Assembly: GCA_947440875.1 (NCBI GenBank) | Contig: CANETG010000004.1 | Coordinates: 1-29,894, forward strand | Direction: 5' to 3' | DNA from: Bacteriovoracaceae bacterium | GTDB taxonomy: Bacteria; Bdellovibrionota; Bacteriovoracia; Bacteriovoracales; Bacteriovoracaceae | DNA length: 29,894 nt | Part shown: positions 22,877 to 29,720 of the stretch, one piece after another | Position numbering within the stretch: position 1 is the first letter of the stretch | Layout of the letters: each line of letters starts with the position of its first letter | Position numbers and translations under genes: made by a program | Notes under the pieces: generated by a model | Databases searched by the model: none | What the model was told of the DNA's origin: nothing | Seen by the model: the letters and a program-made list of their open reading frames with translations, nothing else

Positions 22877-23889
22877 TGAAATACCTGCGACAGGAAAAGA
22901 CCAAAGCTTTGATTCGTTTGGTTGCTCGCGCGAAGACTCACAATTTCCGACTGATCCTTAATGTTTAACCATTGAATCTGATGAAATCCACCGATCACAA
23001 ACTGGCCGAAGCCGTTACTCCAAGGATGCTCAAGGGTCGACATGAGATCGGTTGAATTGAATTTAAAGTTCACATTCCCATTCACCGTTTCTCCTCTGAG
23101 TTTAGCCAACGGACTGACTCTGATCTGAGTCGAAAGGCGCCAGTTTGTCTCGAGGAGATTAAAATCCTGAGTGCGGAATTGTGGACCAATTGAAAGCGAT
23201 TCGTAAAAAACAAGGCCGTTCCCAGAGAGATTATAAGATGACCTCTCGTAGTGAACTGCCCCCCCCACTTTCACGGGCAATTTCCAATCCGTGAACAAAT
23301 GAAAAGCGTATTGATTGGTATTTCCTGTTCTCGCTTTCTCATCATTGAAGAGGTCTCGGACATACTGAGACTGGACAAGCCCCGCATAGAAGGCAGCTTC
23401 AGGGGTCATTTTTAATTTTTCATCATACTCCGTCCGCACCATATTTGCTGGAGCGGGAGTGTATCTGATGGGCGGTTCAAAGAGTTCGAGTTCTTTGTCG
23501 ACAGAGACCACCGTGTCCGAACTTGTCTTCAAAGTACAGGAGCCATCTTTATTCTGGAGATAGCGGAAATTGAGTTCATCTTCTTGCTTATAAAATTTCA
23601 AATAAAAATCTTTCGTCACTCGCAGCGGCTGATTATCTTTAATTCGATAAAGAATAGAGTCTGTACGAATGAAACCGTGGCTCAGGCCACTTCCTTTGAT
23701 CTCATCCATCGAGACATGGCGCATGGGATGACTGAAATTTCGATTTTTTCTTTCGAACGGGATATTCCGGTAAGCGTCCCTTGGGATGTCATTGTCGGGC
23801 AAAATATTTTCGAGATCCTGAACGGCAGAAACATCAATCTCATCTTGAGCAAAACCGAGGAGAGGAAGGAGCAGGAGGAACCACATCAA
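22873..23889 (-). CDS. Predicted outer-membrane protein, partner of the downstream SH3-barrel protein
   Basis: The 338-residue protein begins with a signal peptide (MMWFLLLLPLLGFA, probably cleaved before QDEIDV). An N-terminal domain (about 15-155) contains FIRTDSILYRIKDNQPLRVTKDFYLKF, possibly another SH3-like fold, followed by a barrel-like half (about 180-338) with strands such as YAFHLFTDWKLPVKVGGAVHYERSS and FGQFVIGGFHQIQWLNI, ending in SFGLFLSQVFQ. The similar two-part layout suggests it is a distant paralogue or assembly partner of its downstream neighbour. It overlaps both the NUDIX gene and that neighbour by 4 bp, so all three are co-translated. I do not recognise a named family. 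Confidence 0.68.
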   Translation of the reverse strand: MMWFLLLLPLLGFAQDEIDVSAVQDLENILPDNDIPRDAYRNIPFERKNRNFSHPMRHVSMDEIKGSGLSHGFIRTDSILYRIKDNQPLRVTKDFYLKFYKQEDELNFRYLQNKDGSCTLKTSSDTVVSVDKELELFEPPIRYTPAPANMVRTEYDEKLKMTPEAAFYAGLVQSQYVRDLFNDEKARTGNTNQYAFHLFTDWKLPVKVGGAVHYERSSYNLSGNGLVFYESLSIGPQFRTQDFNLLETNWRLSTQIRVSPLAKLRGETVNGNVNFKFNSTDLMSTLEHPWSNGFGQFVIGGFHQIQWLNIKDQSEIVSLRASNQTNQSFGLFLSQVFQ

Positions 23890-24326
23890 TTGTATTCCTC
23901 GGAGATTATATTTTTTGCCTTTTCGAGTGCCTCGAAGTTTCCAAAATGGAGCACTGATTTCCTCGAAATATTTTTCACCCAGCGATGAGATTGATGCTCG
24001 TGGGGATCAATCGATACTTCAAAGAGATGATCGACTAAAATGAGATATGACTTTTCAACTACGTCTCGGTTTCTCTGGTCAATAAATTTGTGAGTGAGAT
24101 CGAGATCAATAAAGTGAATCATCCAGTCGATTTTGAATCCCGTTTCTTCCATCACTTCGCGAAGAGCACCGACTTCAAAAGTTTCACCGGTTTCAATTTT
24201 TCCTGTGACATTTTGCCAAAACTCGCCGCGTTTCTTATTTGTTTGCATCAGAAGATACGACAAAGACTGACTTTGGGCGTCGTATCCAGCGATCACGACC
24301 TGAGCTTTGCGTGTTTTTAGTGACAT
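23886..24326 (-). CDS. NUDIX hydrolase, NudB-like
   Basis: The 146-residue protein has a perfect Nudix box at residues 42-64 (G-x5-E-x7-REVMEETGF), which binds metal and cleaves a nucleoside diphosphate linked to another group. FWQNVTGKIE before the box and EHQSHRWV near 125-132 resemble NudB, which removes pyrophosphate from dihydroneopterin triphosphate in folate synthesis and also acts on dNTPs. That substrate is a guess. The start ATG has no Shine-Dalgarno; a TGGACA-N17-GATAAT promoter places transcription start at the ATG itself. It is first in an operon with two outer-membrane proteins, linked by ATGA overlaps, an unusual pairing with no obvious shared pathway. Confidence 0.88.
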   Translation of the reverse strand: MSLKTRKAQVVIAGYDAQSQSLSYLLMQTNKKRGEFWQNVTGKIETGETFEVGALREVMEETGFKIDWMIHFIDLDLTHKFIDQRNRDVVEKSYLILVDHLFEVSIDPHEHQSHRWVKNISRKSVLHFGNFEALEKAKNIISEEYN

Positions 24327-24331
24327 AATTT

Positions 24332-24360
24332 ATTATCCAGGACGGTCGGGAATTTGTCCA
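24332..24360 (-). promoter_or_regulatory. Sigma-70 promoter of the NUDIX-outer-membrane operon (leaderless)
   Basis: TGGACA (24360-24355, 5/6) and GATAAT (24337-24332, 5/6) are 17 bp apart. The -10 box ends 5 nt before the ATG at 24326, so the message should begin at or within a base of the start codon. Confidence 0.65.
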
Positions 24361-24424
24361 AAATCCATCGTGAATATTTAATCCCTTTGCTTCGTGTCAC
24401 TGACTCAAACGCTCAACTTATAGA

Positions 24425-24453
24425 TTGCGTCATAACCCTCAATTTGATATGAA
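24425..24453 (+). promoter_or_regulatory. Candidate promoter of the M50 protease gene (leaderless)
   Basis: TTGCGT (24425-24430, 3/6) and TATGAA (24448-24453, 4/6) are 17 bp apart. The -10 box ends 6 nt before the ATG at 24460, and no Shine-Dalgarno is present between them. Confidence 0.38.
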
Positions 24454-24459
24454 TTCTTC

Positions 24460-25146
24460 ATGCAAGATTTGAACTCGATCCTCTTCAACATAGCCCAGTC
24501 GATGCCGGGCTTTCTTTTGGCCATTGTGGCGCATGAAGCGGCCCACGCGTGGATGGCCAACAAGTTTGGGGATCCGACCGCTAAAAACGAAGGTCGACTG
24601 ACCTTAAACCCAGCCGCTCATTACGACCCTTTTGGAACGATCCTTTTTCCCCTCATTGCTGCCGCCACTAACTTTGCCATGATCGGTTGGGCGAAACCTG
24701 TCCCCGTAGTGAGCCGTAATTTTAAGAATTACCGCCAGGGTATTTTCTGGGTGAGTTTTGCTGGACCTCTGATGAATATTATTTTGGGAACTCTCTCTGC
24801 GCTCATACTTGCGATCATCGCAACGAAAGTCTCTACAGACTGGGGCTTTTACACAATCTCACTTCGCATGCTCCGCTATTCAGTCTTCATTAACTTCATT
24901 CTAGCCTTTTTTAATTTGATACCCCTTCCTCCGCTTGATGGCTCAAAGATGATTTCGAGCTTCCTCAAGGGAAACGCTTTATACAAATACGAAGCCTTCG
25001 CTCAGTATACTCCGATGATTTTTATTGGGGTTATGGCGCTTAGTTTTATGGGAATTCATACCATTGGCTACCTCATGCAACCTGCTAGTGACCTCGCCAA
25101 CTACATCATGTTTGGTTTTGTGTCGCTCATGGGTGGTATGGGATGA
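24460..25146 (+). CDS. Site-2 protease family (M50) membrane metalloprotease
   Basis: The 228-residue integral membrane protein has the zinc motif HEAAH at residues 25-29, inside the first helix, and the third zinc ligand Asp160 in FNLIPLPPLDG (151-161), the NPxPxxDG-type motif. RLTLNPAAHYDPFGTILFPL (46-65) and GWAKPVPV (76-83) are typical of the small bacterial YwhC/Rv-type subgroup without a PDZ domain. Members cut membrane-embedded substrates or serve spore, mating-signal or envelope-stress signalling in some bacteria; the target here is unknown. It is divergent from the NUDIX operon and lies 69 bp before scpA, possibly on the same transcript. The start lacks a Shine-Dalgarno and appears leaderless. 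Confidence 0.9.
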   Translation: MQDLNSILFNIAQSMPGFLLAIVAHEAAHAWMANKFGDPTAKNEGRLTLNPAAHYDPFGTILFPLIAAATNFAMIGWAKPVPVVSRNFKNYRQGIFWVSFAGPLMNIILGTLSALILAIIATKVSTDWGFYTISLRMLRYSVFINFILAFFNLIPLPPLDGSKMISSFLKGNALYKYEAFAQYTPMIFIGVMALSFMGIHTIGYLMQPASDLANYIMFGFVSLMGGMG

Positions 25147-25215
25147 AAGGTTTAGTGAGTTTGCGAATCACGTCATATTTGAGAATCTTGTCCTCTACCA
25201 TCATAAAGGTCCTGC

Positions 25216-26052
25216 ATGACTGAAAATGAAATCCTGGTAAAGGTCGAACGGTTTGACGGTCCCTTGGCCCTTCTTCTTCATCTGATTCAGAAAGAAGAAA
25301 TGCGGATTCAGGATCTTGAACTCAACACCATCACCCAACAGTACCTCGTGTACCTGCAAAAAATGCAGGATCTGAATTTTGATATCGCTGGCGAATATCT
25401 TTATATGGCAGCGACTCTTCTGTATCTCAAATCGCAAACGGTCGCGGATGAATCGCAGGATCTTAATCTGATCAAGATCACTGCCGGTGAGATGGGTCTC
25501 GAGATTCAAACCCGTGGCGAACTCATTAAGCGCCTCGAAGAGCTTGAGCGTTTTCAACGTCTGGGTCAGAGACTCTGGGGTCTTAATAAAAAGGGTCACG
25601 AGATCTTTGTGAAACCAAGAGTGGATCGCAAGGCGATTGAGAACTCCATTCTGACTCCGATTGATCTTCATCAGCTGACAGAGACGATGATGGATCTCAT
25701 CCGTCGCGAGAAGAAAAAATATACTGTGGTGAAACGAGACCGCATCTCGATCAAAGAAAAACTTATTCGCTTGAAGTCCCTCCTGATTAAGGGAGAGACG
25801 ACTCAGTTTGATAAGCTCCTCGATGAGGGTGATGTCGGAATCATTGATAAAGTGATCACATTCATTTCACTCCTTGAGCTGGCGCGCTTGAAGAAACTTG
25901 AAATCTATCAGAACGAAGACCTCGGAAATATTTATATCGATGTGAAGGAAAGTCTGGAGACTTTCGACCCTGAGACAGCGGACGGTTTTGAACCAGAGTT
26001 TGAACAGGGAACTGCACCTGCGGCCATGCCTGCAGAAGCTACAATTCAATAA
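25216..26052 (+). CDS. scpA: Segregation and condensation protein A
   Basis: ScpA is the kleisin that bridges the heads of SMC and, with ScpB, forms the condensin complex that organises and segregates the chromosome. The 278-residue length is normal. The N-terminal SMC-neck-binding domain shows VERFDGPLALLLHLIQKEEMRIQDLELNTITQQYLVYL (9-46), followed by AGEYLYMAATLLYLKSQ. The C-terminal winged helix for the SMC cap is around 205-260 (VITFISLLELARLKKLEIYQNEDLGNIYI). The acidic and alanine-rich tail is variable. AAAGG lies 6 nt before the ATG. It is followed by scpB after 10 bp, the usual arrangement. Confidence 0.95.
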   Translation: MTENEILVKVERFDGPLALLLHLIQKEEMRIQDLELNTITQQYLVYLQKMQDLNFDIAGEYLYMAATLLYLKSQTVADESQDLNLIKITAGEMGLEIQTRGELIKRLEELERFQRLGQRLWGLNKKGHEIFVKPRVDRKAIENSILTPIDLHQLTETMMDLIRREKKKYTVVKRDRISIKEKLIRLKSLLIKGETTQFDKLLDEGDVGIIDKVITFISLLELARLKKLEIYQNEDLGNIYIDVKESLETFDPETADGFEPEFEQGTAPAAMPAEATIQ

Positions 26053-26062
26053 GGAATAGGAC

Positions 26063-27424
26063 ATGGAAGGTAATCATACTGATATCAATTACGAATGGGA
26101 CCTTTCAGTAGAAGACGCAGCTGATGCGCACCTCTCGGAAGTTGAGTCTACGGAAACTCCACCCGATTTTACTCTGGATGTGGCGTATTTTGATGAGAAG
26201 TCGCAAGAAGATATGTTGTGGCAGGCGCGCACAGGTCTTAACCTCGACACTCTCTGCGGTGCGATTGAAACGATCATCTTCATGTCAGATCGCCCGATTT
26301 CAATCCAAAAAATAAAAGCCCAAATTGATACTGAACTCCCGTTGCGCGTGATCCATGAGTCCCTTACGAAGCTTCAATCGGGATACGAAGAAAAGTTTCA
26401 CGGTATTCGTCTGGTCGAAGTCGCAGAAGGATACCAGTTTCGTACGAAAGCGACGTATTCGAAATTTGTGCAAAATCTTTTCAAGATCAACTCGCTGGTT
26501 CTCACTCCCACTGCACTCGAAGTTCTCGCGATCATCGCTTACAAGCAGCCCGTCTCAAAAACGGACGTGGAAAAAATTCGCGGCGTGGACTCTTCTCATG
26601 TTATCCGCGCGCTCATGGATAAGCGTCTGGTTCAGATGTGTGGCCGATCCGAAGAGCTTGGCCGTCCCTCACTCTTTGGAACGACTTCAGAATTCCTCGA
26701 AGTCTTTAACCTCGCCACCATCACCGATCTTCCACCGGAATACGAACTCGAAGAAATGGCGACGAAAAACACCATCGGAACGATTGCTGACATCAAGTCG
26801 GTGGTTTTCCGCGGGGATAATCTTAAGCGCTTTAGCGTCGATGAGTTCGAAGAACTCGATAAGCTTTCCCAGGACATCGTGAACATTCCCTCTGAGACCA
26901 ATTTCACCATGCTTCTGAAGACTGAAGAAAAGAAAAAGATCGACGGAGATTCTGCGATTCGTAAATCTGCGTTTGATATCCTCGAAGATTTCGTGAACAA
27001 AGAAGAAACCGTTCGCCAGAATGAACTGGCCACTGCTTCCCATACGCTAATGAATGTGGTGGACGCAAAATCGGTGGATATTTCCCTCGAAGGAATAATT
27101 TTCAATTCTCCAGAAGTCGATGAAGAGTTTGAAGCTCTTCGTGCTCAGGACATGGCAGAACTTGATGCTCAAGAAGAAAAAATGAGAGAGCAGGCAATGG
27201 CCTTTGAAGCTTCTGCCCTCGAAGCCGCACTTGATAAAGTTTTTGACCAACTGATCGGTGGGACTAAGATCGAAGAGGGTGAAATGGAATTTGCGGTTGG
27301 TAGCGAAGAGGAAAATCTCGACGCTTCTATCGGAGACGCCATCCTCAAAGCACGAGACCTTGATATCGATCTCGCTTTTTTGAACGATAGAGCGAATGCG
27401 GATCAGACTGATACTGAGGCGTAA
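26063..27424 (+). CDS. scpB: Segregation and condensation protein B with long N- and C-terminal extensions
   Basis: ScpB dimers bind the middle of ScpA in the SMC condensin complex. The recognisable core, with two winged-helix domains, runs from about residue 61 to 232. It includes AIETIIFMSDRPISIQKIK, VEVAEGYQFRTKATYS, LTPTALEVLAIIAYKQPVSKTDVEKIRGVDSSHVIRAL, and GRPSLFGTTSEFLEVFNLATITDLPP. At 453 residues the protein is more than twice the usual 180-200. A 60-residue acidic N-terminal segment and a C-terminal extension of about 220 residues, acidic and helical with Glu/Ala-rich stretches, are added. The extension contains no frame break, and the gene continues to a normal stop. AGGA lies just before the ATG. 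The core assignment is secure; the role of the extensions is unknown. Confidence 0.93.
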   Translation: MEGNHTDINYEWDLSVEDAADAHLSEVESTETPPDFTLDVAYFDEKSQEDMLWQARTGLNLDTLCGAIETIIFMSDRPISIQKIKAQIDTELPLRVIHESLTKLQSGYEEKFHGIRLVEVAEGYQFRTKATYSKFVQNLFKINSLVLTPTALEVLAIIAYKQPVSKTDVEKIRGVDSSHVIRALMDKRLVQMCGRSEELGRPSLFGTTSEFLEVFNLATITDLPPEYELEEMATKNTIGTIADIKSVVFRGDNLKRFSVDEFEELDKLSQDIVNIPSETNFTMLLKTEEKKKIDGDSAIRKSAFDILEDFVNKEETVRQNELATASHTLMNVVDAKSVDISLEGIIFNSPEVDEEFEALRAQDMAELDAQEEKMREQAMAFEASALEAALDKVFDQLIGGTKIEEGEMEFAVGSEEENLDASIGDAILKARDLDIDLAFLNDRANADQTDTEA

Positions 27425-27425
27425 G

Positions 27426-27493
27426 CCCTCGGTATTGTAATCCTTTCATACCCGCCTTACCCAGTTACTTGACCGAGGGTACTGGGGCGGGTA
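27426..27493 (+). ncRNA. GC-rich structured RNA element with pseudoknot potential
   Basis: A hairpin is formed by TACCCGC (27449-27455) with GCGGGTA (27487-27493) and by CCCAGT (27460-27465) with ACTGGG (27481-27486), giving 13 bp with a 4-nt bulge. Its 15-nt loop contains ACCGAGGG (27472-27479), which is fully complementary to CCCTCGGT (27426-27433) just after the scpB stop, so an H-type pseudoknot of 8 more base pairs can form. No U-tract follows, so it is not an ordinary terminator. It lies 40 nt before the ribosome binding site of the next gene and could be a cis-regulator of that gene, an mRNA-end stabiliser or a small RNA. I know no named family that matches. Confidence 0.5.
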
Positions 27494-27546
27494 CAAATCC
27501 CTTAATCTAATCAATTAACTGCCGTGATGGTAGATGGAGGTTCCCA

Positions 27547-28590
27547 ATGACTACAATCGTCGCCAATCAAGAAATCTTAGTCCGTCTTCAAAAAGTAATC
27601 GCCGATTGCGGTGTCACTTCACGCCGTAAGGCGGAAGGTCTCATCCTTGATGGTCGCGTGACCGTTAACGGCCGCACGATTACTGAACTCGGAACAAAAG
27701 TGAATCCGCACACTGACCTGATTCAGGTTGATGAAAGAACGATCGAACTCGCCGCCGTCGATAAGATGTATCTCGTCATGAATAAGCCCCGCGCTTACAT
27801 GACGACACTTTCAGATCCCGAAGGTCGACCGACGGTGATGGATCTGATTTATGGGGTAAAACAGAGAATTTTTCCTGTGGGTCGTCTGGATTATCTCTCC
27901 GAAGGTCTTCTCATTCTGACAAATGATGGTGACCTAGCGAACATGATCATGCACCCAAAATACGAAGTGGAAAAAGTTTATGAAGTAAAAGTTTTCGGCC
28001 ACGTGAATGAAGGAATTCTTGCCCGCATTCGTCGTGGTGTGATGACCGAAGACGGACTCATGAAGCCGAGTTCGGTTCGGGTGATTGAGCAGCTTCCCAA
28101 TAAAACTTGGCTCGAGTTCCGTCTGAATGAAGGGAAGAACCGCGAGATCAGAAAGATCTGTGATGCTGTCGATCTTACGGTCGATAAACTCCGTCGGGTT
28201 GCTATCGAAGGGCTTAACATTCAGTCGCTTCCCGTCGGTCAGTATATGTTCACGACTAGGAAAGAACTTTTAAAAGCGCTTGGGCTCAATGAGCACGGGG
28301 AGAAAGTTCAGGAGCGGAGATTTATTTCTGCGAAGAAAACTCTGAACGTGACGAAAGTGGCGAAAATAGTAGCGAAGACTGCGCGTCCTGCCGATGATAA
28401 AAAATTCCAAGCATTCCGGAAGGAAAACTATTACGAGACTGTTCGTTCGATCAAAGAAACTGAGCTAAGAACTGCTGAAGAAGTCGCGACGAAAGAAGCC
28501 GAGGCAGTGGCACAAGATACGGCGGTTCGTTTCGCTCGTACGATGAGAAAGGCGCCGAAGCATCGGACACGTTATGGAAATAAAGGTTAA
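27547..28590 (+). CDS. rluB: Ribosomal-RNA pseudouridine synthase, RluB/RsuA family
   Basis: The product isomerises a uridine to pseudouridine in ribosomal RNA. An S4 RNA-binding domain (about 11-65: VRLQKVIADCGVTSRRKAEGLILDGRVTVNG) precedes the catalytic domain with VMNKPRAYMTT, the catalytic Asp115 in VGRLDYLSEGLLILTNDGDLA, and LNEGKNREIRKICDAV. RluB is favoured over RsuA by overall similarity of these segments, but this is not certain. The 347-residue protein has a basic, Ala/Lys-rich tail of about 100 residues beyond the catalytic domain (ISAKKTLNVTKVAKIVAKT and onwards), likely RNA-binding and disordered, as in E. coli RluB. GGAGG lies 7 nt before the ATG. The next gene overlaps it by 17 bp. 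Confidence 0.9.
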   Translation: MTTIVANQEILVRLQKVIADCGVTSRRKAEGLILDGRVTVNGRTITELGTKVNPHTDLIQVDERTIELAAVDKMYLVMNKPRAYMTTLSDPEGRPTVMDLIYGVKQRIFPVGRLDYLSEGLLILTNDGDLANMIMHPKYEVEKVYEVKVFGHVNEGILARIRRGVMTEDGLMKPSSVRVIEQLPNKTWLEFRLNEGKNREIRKICDAVDLTVDKLRRVAIEGLNIQSLPVGQYMFTTRKELLKALGLNEHGEKVQERRFISAKKTLNVTKVAKIVAKTARPADDKKFQAFRKENYYETVRSIKETELRTAEEVATKEAEAVAQDTAVRFARTMRKAPKHRTRYGNKG

Positions 28591-29674
28591 TCAAGGTCGA
28601 ATTCTCGTTTACCGCGTCTACGACATCGGGGCCGAAATTGACCTCGATGTCGTAGAAGCTCTCTTCCAGGATAAAAAACTGAAAGAGCGCTTCAAGCTCG
28701 AAAGAAAAAATAAATCCCTTATCATTTCTCGCACTCCCGTTTCGATCCAGTTAGGAACAATCGATATTCAACTCGGATCAAAAAGAGTGACTGCGGAACT
28801 CACCGCGAAGGTCTGGCACTTCGGTACACTTTCCCTGTGTTTTCAGATTCCCATCACTTCGGGGACTGCTTGGCTTGAGCTCGTAGAGAATGCGGCATGG
28901 CTTGAGAAGGATAGTGAGATCGATAGGCTGGCCGAGTTCAAGGCAAAAGAATTTCAGAAAGATATCACGACCGCCATTAATAAGCCGATCGCCTGGACGA
29001 TGAATGAAGACTACGTCATTTACTTCATTCAGGAATTTGATGGGCTCAGTGTCCCGGCGATTCAGTTAATGGAAAAAGTCGACATCCCGGCGCTTATTCT
29101 GGCCGAAACAAAAGAACAACTCTCGGACTCGATGAAGAAGAACATCCTGGAGAATCGATTTCAGTATTCGCGTGATGATCTCGTGGTGGTTGACTGGAAC
29201 TCGGCACTGGTCCTTGAACCGAATGGCTCTATGGACGTTCCGCTGATTATTGAATTTGCCCTCAACCAGCTTCTCGAGATGCGTTTTTATGATGATTTGT
29301 TAGATCAGCGATTGAATACTCTTTACAACGAAGTGGTTGGTAAGAAACGCGGGCTTTTTTCGAATAAGTATTCCCGCCTCGCTGAAGAAGCTAGTCAGAT
29401 ATATCTTGAGATTTCTGAGATCGTCGAGAACGTAGAAAACTCCTTTAAGACCGTCGGGGATTTCTATCTGGCGACTATCTTCAGAGCGTCTTCTCAGAGG
29501 TTCCGTTTTGACGACTGGCAAAGAAGCATCGACGATAAGTTGAGTAATTTGGCCGAGGTTTCAAAGCTTCTTCATTCTGAGGTCAATGAGTCCCGAAATC
29601 AGATGATGGAGATAATTGTTATTCTCTTGATTGGTGTGGAGGTTATTCCCCTAATCTTTACGCACTTGTTTTAG
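28574..29674 (+). CDS. RMD1/YagE-family (DUF155) protein with C-terminal membrane anchor
   Basis: The 366-residue protein matches the DUF155 layout known from yeast Rmd1/Sif2 and RMND1 of mitochondria. It has a mixed N-terminal domain, a central stretch with LVVVDWNSALVLEP, a helical region with LYNEVVGKKRGLFSNKYSRLAEEASQIYLEISEIVENVENSFK (about 249-291) that reads as a coiled coil, and a C-terminal hydrophobic segment IVILLIGVEVIPLIFTHLF (about 348-366). RMND1 supports mitochondrial translation, where it is proposed to tether ribosomes to the inner membrane; a bacterial role is not established. Sitting directly behind and overlapping a ribosomal-RNA modification gene agrees with a ribosome-related job, but that is inference. 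The Shine-Dalgarno is weak, so coupling through the 17-bp overlap is likely. Confidence 0.82.
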   Translation: MEIKVNQGRILVYRVYDIGAEIDLDVVEALFQDKKLKERFKLERKNKSLIISRTPVSIQLGTIDIQLGSKRVTAELTAKVWHFGTLSLCFQIPITSGTAWLELVENAAWLEKDSEIDRLAEFKAKEFQKDITTAINKPIAWTMNEDYVIYFIQEFDGLSVPAIQLMEKVDIPALILAETKEQLSDSMKKNILENRFQYSRDDLVVVDWNSALVLEPNGSMDVPLIIEFALNQLLEMRFYDDLLDQRLNTLYNEVVGKKRGLFSNKYSRLAEEASQIYLEISEIVENVENSFKTVGDFYLATIFRASSQRFRFDDWQRSIDDKLSNLAEVSKLLHSEVNESRNQMMEIIVILLIGVEVIPLIFTHLF

Positions 29675-29685
29675 CCTTCCGCACT

Positions 29686-29714
29686 TTGAATAAATCCTGA
29701 ATCTCTCTTAAACT
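29686..29714 (+). promoter_or_regulatory. Candidate promoter of the last gene (leaderless)
   Basis: TTGAAT (29686-29691, 4/6) and TAAACT (29709-29714, 4/6) are 17 bp apart, and the -10 box ends 6 nt before the ATG at 29721. No Shine-Dalgarno lies between them; the bases are TTTCTC. Confidence 0.45.
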
Positions 29715-29720
29715 TTTCTC

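Noticed and set aside
26355..26882. 175-codon second frame within scpB on the same strand
   Set aside because: The product is Arg/Ser-rich, as expected from a shifted acidic gene. The scpB core motifs are in the longer frame.
27426..27493. Reading the scpB-rluB hairpin as a rho-independent terminator
   Set aside because: The stem is followed by CAAATCCC on the plus strand, with no U-tract on either side. I list it as a structured element instead.
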